Of a stretch of 64,000 bases of DNA, positions 1 to 9,247 are shown one piece after another. A program made the translations under genes and the position numbers. The number at the start of each line of letters is the position of its first letter. Position 1 is the stretch's first letter. Below the pieces are notes generated by a model that worked only from the letters and a program-made list of their open reading frames with translations, did not search any database and had not been told where the DNA came from. Origin of the DNA: Rhizobium laguerreae (lineage in GTDB: Bacteria; Pseudomonadota; Alphaproteobacteria; Rhizobiales; Rhizobiaceae); NCBI RefSeq assembly GCF_002008165.1, contig NZ_MRDM01000014.1, positions 1 to 64,000 of the forward strand. Direction: 5' to 3'.

Positions 1-359
1 TGGCTTTGACCAGTGCGTCGAGAGGCGAGACTGTCGCATCTCTAACTGGCCCAACTGTCGCATTACTAAATAGCCCCCACAAGCATAAATCGCATAAGAT
101 AGATTATGGAACCACTGGATGCCTTTTGATTACAATGGCATACCGTCGTCATCCATCTTGTAGCCCACTCTTTTAAATCGCCCCGATCGAATTTGCGCCT
201 GGACGATCCAGCACATCGACGAGTTCATCTGCGGACGTGCCCTCATAGAACAGCTGATCCCAGCCAACGGACTCTTTCGAAACCCGTGTCTCGGACGACG
301 CGTGCTTGGCGGCAACGTCCGGGTCAGACTGTTAAGCATTGACGGAAAGCTCGCCGTTG
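1..359. other. gene-free left edge, possible insertion-sequence end and gene remnant
   Basis: No intact gene is visible. A 10-bp direct repeat, ACTGTCGCAT, occurs at 30-39 and 54-63. Short repeated terminal motifs of this kind are seen at the ends of IS21-family elements, so this may be the edge of such an element lying mostly outside the window (inference). On the minus strand 331-173 is open for about 52 codons and reads like protein (it contains ELVDVLDRPGANS), but there is no start codon after the stop at 332-334. It looks like a decayed C-terminal fragment. Neither reading is strong. Confidence 0.3.
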
Positions 360-2513
360 CTATTCCTCAAGTGGCGGGATGACTTTCGATGGTCTTTGCA
401 GCTCCGAGGCGGCAGCGGTTGCCGCGGCATCAGCGGGACCGCCGGAAACATGGACGGTCGGCGTTGCAAATTGGATGCCTTTTTCCGCGAATGTCTTCTT
501 GAGCATGGCGAGCGCCTTTCGGCGGACGCCGAACTGCTCGCCGGGTTTCGTCATGAACTTCAGCCGAATCTGCACGCCGTAATCCGCCATCTGCTCAATC
601 CCTTGCATTTTCAAGGGCTCGATGATGTTGGGCCCGAGTTCGGTATCCTCCAGAAGCTCAGCGCCGATGCGCTTGATGGTCTTGCGGACCTCCTCGAGGT
701 CACTGTCATAATTCAGGGTGAGTGTGATGATGTCGATGACCCAGTCACGGCTGAGGTTTTGCACCGCGCCGAGTTCGCCGAAGGGAACGATGGTGACCGG
801 ACCGCGGTGATGGCGCAAGCGGATCGATCGCAGCGAGAAACCTTCGACCGTACCCTTATATTTCGCCGCCTGGATGTATTCGCCGATGCGAAAGGCATCG
901 TCGAACAGATAAAAGACGCCAGAGATGATGTCCTTGACGAGTGTTTGCGCACCGAAGCCGACCGCTATGCCGACGACGCCAGCGCCCGCCAGCAGTGGTC
1001 CGATCTGGATGCCAACGGCATCCAGGATCATCAGGAAGCCGACAGCGCCGATCGCCAGGAAGAGTACATTGCGAAGAATGGGAAGGAGAGTATTCAACCG
1101 CTGACGCCGACGCGCTTCGGGGCCATCCTGATGTCCCCCCTGCTCGCTTCGCGACGCCACCGCCATCTGGCTGTCGATCAGCGTGCTTGCGAGCTTCCAG
1201 ATTACGTCGGTCACCAGCAGCACGATCACGATGCGGATTCCGGCGCGGATCAAGCGTGTGGTCACCGTTTCGGCAGCGGCGAGATCACTGAGATTGACAT
1301 TCCATGCGCGGGCAATGAGCAGCGCAGCGACCACGATGAGACCGTTGCGCAGCGTTTGCATGATGACAACGGACCATCCGACGATGGCCGGATCCTCGAC
1401 CGCCTCCCCCTCCCCGGATTGTACAATTCGACGAATGATATCATGAGCCACCGAAACGGTAAGCGGCAGCAGCGTGATGACGACCACTGTCCAGAATGCA
1501 CCGCGGAGCCCGGATACCCATAACAGCCACGATAGCAGGATGCTCGCGCTGAAGCCGACACAGTTCAGCCGGCTCACGGGCGGTCCGTCAGAACGAAAGT
1601 GCCGCAGCCAGATCATAACGACCAAAGCGATTGAAACGACACCAAGCCATGCTGCGGTAAAGAGGTCGACCAAGATAGGTGAAGCCCCGATCGTCCCGAT
1701 CACTTCAATGGTGGCCCAGCCAGCCGCCAGCGCTGCGACGATTCCGAGGAGCCAGTAGTACCAGAACCAGGCAAGCGAGGTGACAAGCGTCAGAAGCCGC
1801 ATATGCGGCAGGCGGGCGCCTGGCGCGATGACAATGCGGCCCACAAGCACGCCAAGGCGCACCATGAGCGCGGCTGATAGGAGGATCAGCGCGATATCGC
1901 GAAACACGGCAGGCCATGGAAACAGGATAAACGCGCCGAGGCTTCCGATCAGGTAACCGACCAAGGCGAGAAGACCCATTGAAAGCCGGGCGGCGTGGAG
2001 CTTGATCCGCTGCCGGACCGTGTCGGCGGGCGCGTTCAGCACAAAATGGAGCAGCCCTCGCCCTGACCACCAGGCGAGGCGCTGCGCAACGAACCCGCCT
2101 GCGACGAAGAGTATGACCGCCAAGATCAGGCCGACAGGTTCGATACGATCATCCGTTTGGAAGACCCGGATCGCCGACTGGATCTGCCCGGGAAGGGTCG
2201 GAACGGCATCGACGAGTGTGAGCAACCTCTGGCGCAAATCCTGTAGCGACGTGGCAATCGACGTCGGTGCCGCCTCTTGCGTGACTGCTACCGGCTGCGC
2301 CGGTTCCTGATTGCTAGGGACGATCCGATTGACCAGCGCTCGTCCGGAATCATCATTCGGCAATTCGATAATAACCCGGATCGGCGCCGAGGAATTGGTC
2401 GGCTCAGCCGCCGAGGCGGGGTTTGCACTCGTCAGCAGAAGCGTTGAAAATATCAGCGTCAGGAATACGCACAGTCTGCGGCGGCGGGGATGACTGTCGT
2501 CGATGATGCGCAT
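360..2513 (-). CDS. MscS-family mechanosensitive ion channel, large multi-pass type
   Basis: This 717-residue inner-membrane protein has an N-terminal signal peptide, a soluble Ala/Pro-rich stretch and many hydrophobic segments. The conserved MscS pore region starts near residue 507: a Gly/Ala-rich pore helix followed by GFGAQTLVKDIISG and FDDAFRIGEYI. The beta-domain motif with PFGELGAV follows near 571, and a soluble C-terminal domain comes last. The length and layout resemble the large moderate-conductance channels such as E. coli YbiO rather than the roughly 280-residue MscS. Channels of this family open under membrane tension and release solutes during osmotic downshock. It stands alone, and the next gene upstream has the same orientation about 140 bp away. 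The family is clear; the subtype is inferred. Confidence 0.9.
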   Translation of the reverse strand: MRIIDDSHPRRRRLCVFLTLIFSTLLLTSANPASAAEPTNSSAPIRVIIELPNDDSGRALVNRIVPSNQEPAQPVAVTQEAAPTSIATSLQDLRQRLLTLVDAVPTLPGQIQSAIRVFQTDDRIEPVGLILAVILFVAGGFVAQRLAWWSGRGLLHFVLNAPADTVRQRIKLHAARLSMGLLALVGYLIGSLGAFILFPWPAVFRDIALILLSAALMVRLGVLVGRIVIAPGARLPHMRLLTLVTSLAWFWYYWLLGIVAALAAGWATIEVIGTIGASPILVDLFTAAWLGVVSIALVVMIWLRHFRSDGPPVSRLNCVGFSASILLSWLLWVSGLRGAFWTVVVITLLPLTVSVAHDIIRRIVQSGEGEAVEDPAIVGWSVVIMQTLRNGLIVVAALLIARAWNVNLSDLAAAETVTTRLIRAGIRIVIVLLVTDVIWKLASTLIDSQMAVASRSEQGGHQDGPEARRRQRLNTLLPILRNVLFLAIGAVGFLMILDAVGIQIGPLLAGAGVVGIAVGFGAQTLVKDIISGVFYLFDDAFRIGEYIQAAKYKGTVEGFSLRSIRLRHHRGPVTIVPFGELGAVQNLSRDWVIDIITLTLNYDSDLEEVRKTIKRIGAELLEDTELGPNIIEPLKMQGIEQMADYGVQIRLKFMTKPGEQFGVRRKALAMLKKTFAEKGIQFATPTVHVSGGPADAAATAAASELQRPSKVIPPLEE

Positions 2514-2652
2514 GTGGCCGTGGTCCCTGCGATGGTGTCGTCGCTTTTGCTGAGTTGGTCGAAACTTCGGACTTTGTGAAGCGTTGCACGACCAACGTCA
2601 ATCGACGAACCGGTCTCTGGGATTCAGGCTGCGAACCAAAGGCCAGGCGACT

Positions 2653-3963
2653 TCAAGACCGCAAGTTTTTGAAGGCCTCCCTGATCTCCTGACTAAAGAG
2701 TTCCGGCTCCTCCCAGGCGGCGAAGTGACCGCCCTTGGAGGCGCGGTTGTAGTAGATAAGTTTCGGATAGGCCTTCGACAGCCAGTGCTTTGGCGGCTTG
2801 TAGACCTCGCCGGGAAACACCGTGACGGCGACCGGGACTTGGACGGGCGTGAGCTTGGCGCCCGACATGACGTTTTCCCAATAGATGCGACCGCTGGAAG
2901 GGCCGGTGTTCGTCAGCCAGTACAGCGTGATGTTGTCGAGGATGGCATCCTTGCCAAGGGCCTGTTCCGGATCGCCGCGTGTATATACCCAGTCGGCGAT
3001 CTTGTCGTAAAGCCAGGCGGCGAGACCGACCGGAGAATCCGCAATGCCGTAACCGATCGTCTCCGGCCGCGTGCTCATGATCGCTGCGTAGCCGAAGCCG
3101 TTGTTGAGGAAGTTCCGGGCTTCGTCGAAGACGACCTTCTCATCCTGAGACAAGCTGTCGGGAGCCGGCCCTCCATTTTTGAGAGCCTGGGCTGCGTCCG
3201 CTGGAAACGTCGTGGCCCGCTCGATCCTGTTGACGTGGATCGCGAGCAGCCCATCGGGTGCCTGGCGGCCCAAGGCGTCGCTGATGATCGCGCCCCAGTC
3301 ACCGCCTTGCGAGACATAGCGGTCATAATGCAGTCGCTTCATCAGCACGTCCCAGGCAGCGGCTATCCGCTGGGGGTTCCAACCCGCCAGTGGAGGTTTG
3401 CCGGAGAAGCCGAACCCTGGAATCGAAGGGATCACCAGATGGAAGGCATCATCAGCCGTGCCGCCATGCGCCGTCGGATCCGTCAGCGGCCCGATGACAT
3501 CAAGCAGCTCGAAGACCGAACCGGGCCAGCCGTGGGTCATGATCAGCGGCAGCGCGTTTTCATGACGGGAGCGGACATGGATGAAATGGATGTCCAGTCC
3601 ATCGACAGTGGTGAGAAACTGCGGAAAACTGTTCAGCCTGCTCTCCGCCTTCCGCCAGTCGTAGGGCGACTGCCAGTAGCGCACCAGTTCCTTCAGCCTG
3701 TCGGGCTGGACGCCCTGCGAACGGTCCATGACGGTTTCGCCATCGGGCCACCGAGTCTCGGCGAGACGCCGCCTGAGATCTGCGAGCGCCGCCTCGGAGA
3801 CCTCAACCTTGAACGGTCGAACCTCCTCGGACGCGACGCCGACAACATCAGCGGCGTTGGACGTGCGAGGAACGAAAACGGCGGTTATGCCGGCCGCGGC
3901 AAAGCCTGACAGCAGTGAGCGGCGCGATACGTCGCGGTGTTTCAAAACGTTCAGCATTGACAT
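2653..3963 (-). CDS. epoxide hydrolase family protein with Tat-type signal
   Basis: The 436-residue protein starts with a twin-arginine-like leader (SRRSLLSGFAAAG), so export is likely. It is followed by the epoxide-hydrolase N-terminal domain (about residues 48-155) and an alpha/beta-hydrolase fold. Visible active-site elements are the oxyanion motif HGWPG at 144-148, the nucleophile elbow GGDWG with Asp222, a late acidic residue in FPGEVY, and the terminal His413 in GGHFAAWEEP. This is the microsomal-type epoxide hydrolase architecture, which opens epoxides to diols through an alkyl-enzyme ester. The substrate is unknown. The VOC gene lies upstream on the same strand with a short gap, so the two may be co-transcribed. 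Confidence 0.88.
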   Translation of the reverse strand: MSMLNVLKHRDVSRRSLLSGFAAAGITAVFVPRTSNAADVVGVASEEVRPFKVEVSEAALADLRRRLAETRWPDGETVMDRSQGVQPDRLKELVRYWQSPYDWRKAESRLNSFPQFLTTVDGLDIHFIHVRSRHENALPLIMTHGWPGSVFELLDVIGPLTDPTAHGGTADDAFHLVIPSIPGFGFSGKPPLAGWNPQRIAAAWDVLMKRLHYDRYVSQGGDWGAIISDALGRQAPDGLLAIHVNRIERATTFPADAAQALKNGGPAPDSLSQDEKVVFDEARNFLNNGFGYAAIMSTRPETIGYGIADSPVGLAAWLYDKIADWVYTRGDPEQALGKDAILDNITLYWLTNTGPSSGRIYWENVMSGAKLTPVQVPVAVTVFPGEVYKPPKHWLSKAYPKLIYYNRASKGGHFAAWEEPELFSQEIREAFKNLRS

Positions 3964-4030
3964 GATGCCGTGTCCTTTCGTGATATCGAGGAGAGGAAAA
4001 GATGCCCTGCCCGCTTCAATGCCGAAAATG

Positions 4031-4474
4031 TCAGGCCTGGTCCGCTCCGGAACGAAAGATCAGAAGCTTGTTGCCTTCTGGATCGCGAAAATATGCGCAG
4101 TAAGGACCCGTGCCGTTCTCGCCACGCGGACCAGGAGCCCCTTCGTCCGAGCCACCCGCCGCCAATGCAGTTGCATGGGCTTCGTCGACCTTTGAACGGG
4201 ACGGAGCTTCGAAAGCAATCATTCCACCGTTGCCGACGGTGGCAGGGCGGCCATCGAACGGCTTGATGATGCCGAATTCGAGCGTGCGATGTCCGTAGTA
4301 GATGGCTCGGTTGGGCTGGACGAGGATTCGTCCGATCCCGAACACGGCCAGAAGCTTGTCGTAGAATACCGAGGCGGCATCCAGATCGTTCGTGCCGACA
4401 GTGACGTGGCCCGGGAGGCCGCGGACCTCGTCGGGGGTGGCCGCAACCTGTCTGCTTTGGGTAATGTCAGTCAT
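4031..4474 (-). CDS. VOC superfamily (glyoxalase/bleomycin-resistance-like) protein
   Basis: This 147-residue protein has the beta-alpha-beta-beta-beta fold signature of the vicinal-oxygen-chelate superfamily. It begins a strand near LPGHVTVGTNDLDAASVFYD and ends with the typical YFRDPEGNKLLIFR, which normally supplies a metal-ligand acidic residue region. Members bind a divalent metal and act as glyoxalases, dioxygenases or resistance proteins. Nothing here fixes the substrate. Its stop lies about 70 bp upstream of the epoxide-hydrolase-like gene on the same strand, suggesting a shared transcript. Confidence 0.8.
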   Translation of the reverse strand: MTDITQSRQVAATPDEVRGLPGHVTVGTNDLDAASVFYDKLLAVFGIGRILVQPNRAIYYGHRTLEFGIIKPFDGRPATVGNGGMIAFEAPSRSKVDEAHATALAAGGSDEGAPGPRGENGTGPYCAYFRDPEGNKLLIFRSGADQA

Positions 4475-4776
4475 ATCAGTTCTTCCTTATATTGTCGCGG
4501 CCGACGCTTGGCCGTCCGCAAGCTAACGCCAACGAGCTGTCTCAAATCGGCGGTTGGTGGATATTGGGCGGGTCGACGGCCGGCCGGCACCTCGGGAAAG
4601 TGAGAGGCACCCTCTCACTCAGATGTCAGCCTTGGGCAGCCGAGTCGCAGCGCTGCCGCCGTCGAGAGGGTTCCTCTCACTTTCTCCGGCTACCGCGGGC
4701 TGACGCCATGCTCAATTATTTGTGGAGACAGCCGGCTTTTGGGCTTTGGCTGACCGCCGTTCAGAAAGGACATCCT
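4475..4776. other. intergenic region between divergent VOC gene and hydrolase pseudogene
   Basis: About 300 bp without a gene. Two similar GAGAGG...CCTCTCAC stretches lie near 4600-4620 and 4660-4682. They may form hairpins or be a duplicated regulatory site, but no known box is recognised. An AT-richer segment (CTCAATTATTTGTGG, about 4709-4723) precedes the hydrolase start and could contain its promoter. Confidence 0.3.
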
Positions 4777-5724
4777 ATGTCTAAGGACAAAACCGCACAT
4801 GCTGCATCAGTCGCAGCAACTCCGTCTTCCCACACGGCTGAAGCCTTCGCTTCTACGCAAGCCGCGCAAGACACCATCGACTCTATCGAGATCGACGAAG
4901 TCCTGACGCTGAGGAGGATGATTGTCCGCGCCCCCACGTCAAAAGGCCCCGTGCTTTTCCTGCATGGGTTTCCGGAAACACTGACGGTGTGGAAGGAGAT
5001 CGCGACAACGCTTGCTCACGACTAAGACGTCCATGCTTTCGATTGGCCAGGCTACGGACAGTCGTCGCGCCCGGCTTCGGAACGGTTTTCCTATGCGCCG
5101 AGGGCGTACGCCCGAGTGTTGAAGGCCTATATCGAGCGGGCAGGCATCGACCGGTCGAAGCTCGTGATTTACGCGACTGACATCGGTGCCCTCCCCGTCC
5201 TGCTGCTTGCTCTCGACGAGCCGACGATCGCCAGGCAGATCATCGTCGGAGACTTCGCGCCGTTCGACCGGCCGCACCACATGTGGGAGAACCTACAGAA
5301 TCTCAAAGCCGAGCCAACCGCCTCGCCGACCCGTGCCTACATGAACAAGACAAGCGACGAGATCCTTCAGAACGTGCACAGGCGCGGCCTCTCACCCGCT
5401 GAACAATTCGATCTGCGGATCGACGTCCAGCAAGACATGATCCGGTCATGGAGCCGTGATGGCGTCACGTCGGCGGATGCATTCGCGCACTACTACGCAA
5501 GTTTCACCCGCGACCAGCAGTATCTCGAGGCCAACCTCGACCGGCTGAAGACGCCTATGAAGGTGATCTGGGGCGAGAAAGACATTTATATCGCAAAGGA
5601 AATGGGCATCGAGTTCGCCGGCAAGATCGGTGCGAAACTCGACCTCCTGCCAGGCATTGGCCACTTTCCACACCTTCAGAATCCGAAACAAACGGCTGAA
5701 GAGATAATCGCATCATTCAGATAA
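4777..5724 (+). pseudogene. alpha/beta hydrolase (dehalogenase/epoxide hydrolase-like) interrupted by an in-frame TAA
   Basis: Translation from ATG 4777 gives an alpha/beta hydrolase N-terminus with the oxyanion motif FLHGFPE. It stops at TAA 5023-5025, right after LAHD. The same frame continues without any shift as DVHAFDWPGYGQSSRP and runs to 5724, carrying the nucleophile elbow ATDIGA (Asp nucleophile), the acidic residue in WGEKDIYI and the catalytic His in GIGHFPHL. One base change (TAT or TAC to TAA) in an otherwise intact 315-codon gene therefore explains the break. Family members hydrolyse haloalkanes, fluoroacetate or epoxides. Downstream internal starts cannot restore the oxyanion motif. 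A sequencing error is the main alternative. Confidence 0.85.
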
Positions 5725-5731
5725 TATTGGA

Positions 5732-6625
5732 TTATCTTCGCATACGGAACGCGCGCAGCCGCGGCAGTGCCCAGTCTACAAAAGCCCGTACCTTCAACGC
5801 GAGAAGCCCTTGTCGCGCGTAGACGATATGGATGGGCTGGGGTGGGCCGTCGAAATCGCGAAGGATCGGAACGAGCGCGCCGGACGCCAGCTCGTCTGGA
5901 ACCTGATAGTCGAACAGCCGCGCGATCCCCGCCCCGCCGACGGTCGCCGCAACACAGTTCGCCGCCGTATTCACCTCAAGCCGGTTGCGAGGCGCCGCCT
6001 CTATCGGCGTGCCGTCGACGTCAAAAGTCCAGAAAAATGTTCGCTTGTTGAAGATGATCCCGTCGCGATCGATGAGATCGCCGGGACGCTCGGGCATGCC
6101 ATGCCGCTTGAGATAGGCAGGACTCGCGCAGGTCAGCAGGCGGAATTCCCCGACCTTGACGGCATGGAGGGCGCTGTCGGCGAGGTCGCCGAGACGGATC
6201 GCGATATCCACCTGCTCGGACACGAGATCAACCGTGCGGTCGAGCGACAGAAGGTTCAGCGATACCTCCGGGTATTTGTCCATGAAACTCAGCGCAATGG
6301 GCAGCACGTATCGGCTCCCGTATTCGATCGGCATCGTGATCGTCAGCACGCCTCTGGGCGTCTGGTATTCCCCCGACGCTCGTCGTTCGGCCTCATCGAG
6401 ATCCGCCATGATCTTTCGAGCGGCGTCAACATAGTCGCGCCCGGCATCGGTGAGCTGCAGATTGCGGCTGGTGCGGACGATGAGGTTTGCCCCAAGCTGT
6501 CGCTCAAGTTCGGCCACCTTGCGGCTGACGCTGGGCAATGGCGCGTTGAGCTTCCTGCTGCCGGCCGAGATGCTCCCGGCGTCGACGACCGCCAGCAATA
6601 TGCGCATCGCTTCGAGACGATCCAT
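5732..6625 (-). CDS. LysR-family transcriptional regulator
   Basis: The protein has 297 residues. The N-terminal winged helix-turn-helix (MDRLEAMRILLAVVDAGSIS through VSRKVAELERQLG) is followed by the LysR substrate-binding domain, which includes GVLTITMPIEYG and the closing hinge region. The length is standard for LysR proteins that regulate a neighbouring gene in response to a small effector. It converges with the broken hydrolase gene (8-bp gap) and is preceded on the same strand by the DUF599 gene. No divergent target gene is adjacent, so its regulon is not evident. Confidence 0.9.
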   Translation of the reverse strand: MDRLEAMRILLAVVDAGSISAGSRKLNAPLPSVSRKVAELERQLGANLIVRTSRNLQLTDAGRDYVDAARKIMADLDEAERRASGEYQTPRGVLTITMPIEYGSRYVLPIALSFMDKYPEVSLNLLSLDRTVDLVSEQVDIAIRLGDLADSALHAVKVGEFRLLTCASPAYLKRHGMPERPGDLIDRDGIIFNKRTFFWTFDVDGTPIEAAPRNRLEVNTAANCVAATVGGAGIARLFDYQVPDELASGALVPILRDFDGPPQPIHIVYARQGLLALKVRAFVDWALPRLRAFRMRR

Positions 6626-6679
6626 CTGATACCGCCATTAAGATGCCGCTTCTGTTCAAGCCCAGCCTAAGACTTGGCT

Positions 6680-7372
6680 TTAGTCAAGCAGCTTGCGTAT
6701 GGCCATGATCCCCCTTGCAGCATCCGACCAGGATTGACGCCAGATCAAAATGCCGACGCTGAGGATGGTCGCAACAACGAAGGGGATTGGCCCGAGAAAC
6801 CAGAAGGCGGCTGCGAAGGTGAAGTAATAAGACCGGACGCCGACACTGAACGATCGAAGCGCCGGGTTCAAAACCAGGGTCAGGGCGTTCGTCCAGCCGC
6901 CGATGTCCCTCTCCTCATCGCGGGATGGGCTCGCCCCGATTGCGGCCAGGCAGTAGTTGATCTGCCGGACCGCCCAGATGAAATCGGATAGGCCCCGCAG
7001 CAGCGTCGCCATGATCAGGAGGACCTTGCATTGGAAAAACCACGCCGGATCCTGGGCCGCAAACATCGCGATCAGGCCACCACCCGATCCATAATTCGGC
7101 TCCATGAACAGCGCGCCGCTGAGCCCGACGATGACGATAAGATTGGCGGAGCCGAAGAAGGACGCCGAATTGATCGTGTGCCCGAGGATCGCGGCATCGC
7201 CGATGAAGTTGTTGTCTCGCGTCAGCACCTCCCGCATCCAGGCCGCGCGAATGCGCACCATGTCAACGGAAAGGCTGTCGTTCTTCCTCGGCCACCCTGC
7301 TGCCATCAAAGGCTCGACGGCCACCCAGACGAGAAGGAAGAAAACGATCGCCGCGATGTTCAGAAAATCCAT
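6680..7372 (-). CDS. DUF599 family membrane protein
   Basis: This 230-residue integral membrane protein begins with a hydrophobic segment (MDFLNIAAIVFFLLVWVAVE). The characteristic DUF599 stretch MREVLTRDNNFIGDAAILGH and then NSASFFGSANLIVIVG follow. Three further hydrophobic segments come after that, with GLSDFIWAVRQINYC in the middle. The family is widespread in proteobacteria and has no known function. The gene lies 54 bp upstream of the LysR gene on the same strand and is separated from the pxp cluster by about 110 bp. Confidence 0.82.
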   Translation of the reverse strand: MDFLNIAAIVFFLLVWVAVEPLMAAGWPRKNDSLSVDMVRIRAAWMREVLTRDNNFIGDAAILGHTINSASFFGSANLIVIVGLSGALFMEPNYGSGGGLIAMFAAQDPAWFFQCKVLLIMATLLRGLSDFIWAVRQINYCLAAIGASPSRDEERDIGGWTNALTLVLNPALRSFSVGVRSYYFTFAAAFWFLGPIPFVVATILSVGILIWRQSWSDAARGIMAIRKLLD

Positions 7373-7483
7373 GGTGCCCCCGAACCGAATGTGGATTTTT
7401 TCTGAACAGTACTTCGAGCTAAGCGCAGCTCCAAGCGCCTATCGCCGCCCTACCCTTCAGATCGACATGCCCATGTTCGCGCG

Positions 7484-8431
7484 TCATGGTCCGTCGCGGA
7501 CTGCCGCGAGGTAACGGGACATCGTCGAAGCCCGAAGCCGAATGTGTTCGATCGCCTGCTGCGGTGTCACGGCCAGGAAGCCGATATGGTCGCGTGGGCG
7601 CAACTGGACGAAGGCGTCCAGATCCGAATCCACCACCGTGGCGATCTTGGGATATCCTCCGGTCGTCTGGTGGTCGGCCAGCAGAATGGTGGGAACACCG
7701 TCTCCGGCGACCTGCACCGAGCCCCGCACGATCGCTTCCGACGGCATGTCCAGCGCGACGCTTGGCGCAAGCGACGGACCTTGGAGGCGTACGCCCATGC
7801 GGTCATAGGCGTCGCTCAGGCGGAAAGGCGATGAAAGGAAATTCGACAAGGTTTCTTTCGAGAAGAACCGATCCTGTGGACCGACCACCACACGCAGCTC
7901 GGATCGCGGTCTTGCGATGACCGGACATGTGATTGGACCATGTCGATCATCCCGCACGTCCGGATCGGCTATAGTGAGCGTCTGTCCGGCTGCAAGGCGC
8001 CCGCCGCCGAGGCCGGAGAGACTGTGCGTCGACATGCTGCCCAGCCAGGTCTTCGCCTCGATATGACCGGCGAAGGCCAGATACGTCCAGCTTCCCCAGT
8101 GTCCCGGACGGATTGCCAGCCGCTCCCCGGCCTTCAAGGTGGCGACCATCCATGCGCCGCGCTTGTCGCCGGCATGCTCTACGATGAAGCCTCCTCCCGC
8201 GACGCCGAACGTAACCTCCCCCGAGATGCAGTCGAGAACCAGGCCGCCCATGGAGACTTCGATTGTCGGCTGACCAGCAGGGTTGCCGATGGCGGCGTTG
8301 GCGGCTGCAAACGAGGTCCTGTCCATCGGACCGGAGGCCGGAACGCCGTAACGCATCAATCCGTGACGTCCTCCGTCCTGGACCGCGACGTGGGGACCCG
8401 CGAAGTTGATTGCAAGAACGGCTTCGCTCAT
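7484..8431 (-). CDS. pxpC: 5-oxoprolinase subunit C, biotin-dependent carboxyltransferase-like
   Basis: The 315-residue protein matches the PxpC/KipA (AHS2) family: an early VQDGGRHGLMRYGVPASGPMD signature region (near residues 16-36), then SMGGLVL and later EAIVRGSVQVAGDGVP. With PxpA and PxpB it forms the ATP-dependent 5-oxoprolinase that recycles pyroglutamate to glutamate. The start ATG 8429-8431 overlaps the pxpB stop (ATGA), which argues for translational coupling. The reading frame stays open further upstream, but that part is out-of-frame pxpB sequence. The cytosolic complex is inferred from the family. Confidence 0.88.
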   Translation of the reverse strand: MSEAVLAINFAGPHVAVQDGGRHGLMRYGVPASGPMDRTSFAAANAAIGNPAGQPTIEVSMGGLVLDCISGEVTFGVAGGGFIVEHAGDKRGAWMVATLKAGERLAIRPGHWGSWTYLAFAGHIEAKTWLGSMSTHSLSGLGGGRLAAGQTLTIADPDVRDDRHGPITCPVIARPRSELRVVVGPQDRFFSKETLSNFLSSPFRLSDAYDRMGVRLQGPSLAPSVALDMPSEAIVRGSVQVAGDGVPTILLADHQTTGGYPKIATVVDSDLDAFVQLRPRDHIGFLAVTPQQAIEHIRLRASTMSRYLAAVRDGP

Positions 8432-9135
8432 GCGAGGCACCTCGCGTCGAATTCGGCCCTCGATATGCGGCGGAAACGCACCGCGTCGCCGACGTCGAAA
8501 AGAAACGGACGGTCGTTGGACGCGGCGTCGAGGATCTTTGTCGGCGAGCGGCCGATGATCCACCAGCCGGTCGGCATGGTGAGCGTGCTCACCAGGCATT
8601 GCGGACCGGCGATCAGCACGCTTCCGGCGGCGATGCCACGAATAGGCGCCGGCTTCCTCGGCTGCTGAATGGCTTTGGGCACGCCTGCGAGGTAAGCGTA
8701 TCCTGGAGCGAAGCCGTACATGAAGACGCTGTAGTCGCCGGAAAGATGGGTGGATATGACGTCTTCCGGCGATAATCCACTCGCCTCGGCGACGGCGGCA
8801 AGATCGGGCGCAAGATCAGGATCGTAGCAGACGTCGACTTCGCGCATCGCTCCGATCGTCTGTGGAACCTCGGCCGTCAGACGCTCGGCAATGGCCGCCT
8901 CCGTCGTCCGATGATCGGCCACGAGCGGGTCGAAGCATATGAGAATGCTGGCATAGGCCGGAACGGCTTCGACGAATCCTTCAAAGGGTGCCGCCTTCAA
9001 GGCGGCATCCAGCTTGACGACCTGATCGTGGATCCGTTTATCGATGGTCGCGCCGAATTCGACGAGCACCGCGTGCCCGCCCACCGGGCGGTAGGTCGGA
9101 ACGCTGCCGGACGATGCGGACGGGTCCTCTGACAC
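8428..9135 (-). CDS. pxpB: 5-oxoprolinase subunit B
   Basis: This 235-residue AHS1/KipI-family protein contains the conserved FMYGFAPGYAYLAGVP motif and VSTLTMPTGWWIIGRSP, with GDAVRFRRI near the C-terminus. PxpB and PxpC together catalyse the ATP-driven step of 5-oxoproline ring opening. In Bacillus the homologue KipI also inhibits a sporulation kinase, which is not relevant here. The start is GTG at 9133-9135, packed against the stop of the small DUF1330-like ORF. The downstream end overlaps pxpC by 4 bp. Confidence 0.88.
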   Translation of the reverse strand: MSEDPSASSGSVPTYRPVGGHAVLVEFGATIDKRIHDQVVKLDAALKAAPFEGFVEAVPAYASILICFDPLVADHRTTEAAIAERLTAEVPQTIGAMREVDVCYDPDLAPDLAAVAEASGLSPEDVISTHLSGDYSVFMYGFAPGYAYLAGVPKAIQQPRKPAPIRGIAAGSVLIAGPQCLVSTLTMPTGWWIIGRSPTKILDAASNDRPFLFDVGDAVRFRRISRAEFDARCLA

Positions 9136-9136
9136 G

Positions 9137-9247
9137 TCAGTCGGCGCCTTCGATCAGAATGAAGTCCGCATCCGCAGCCCGCGCGCAGGTCCCGTAGGCT
9201 TCCGGATCGGTGACGGCAGCCTGGGCGATAAGATAGCCTTTGGCCAT
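9137..9247 (-). pseudogene. internally deleted DUF1330-like ORF, 36 residues
   Basis: The ORF starts MAKGYLIAQAAVTDPEAYG, a typical DUF1330 N-terminus. It then passes directly into RAADADFILIEGAD, which resembles the DUF1330 C-terminus. Full-length members have about 95 residues, so the middle of roughly 55-60 residues is missing while the frame is preserved. The ATG overlaps the pxpA stop (ATGA), and its stop lies 1 bp from the pxpB start, so it is wedged tightly into the operon. It is probably a non-functional relic kept for translational coupling. A genuine micro-protein cannot be excluded. Confidence 0.6.

Noticed and set aside
339..1523. 394-codon plus-strand frame opposite the MscS gene
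   Set aside because: It is antisense to a well-supported channel gene, rich in Arg/Asp/His, and without domains. Many such shadows occur in this GC-rich window.
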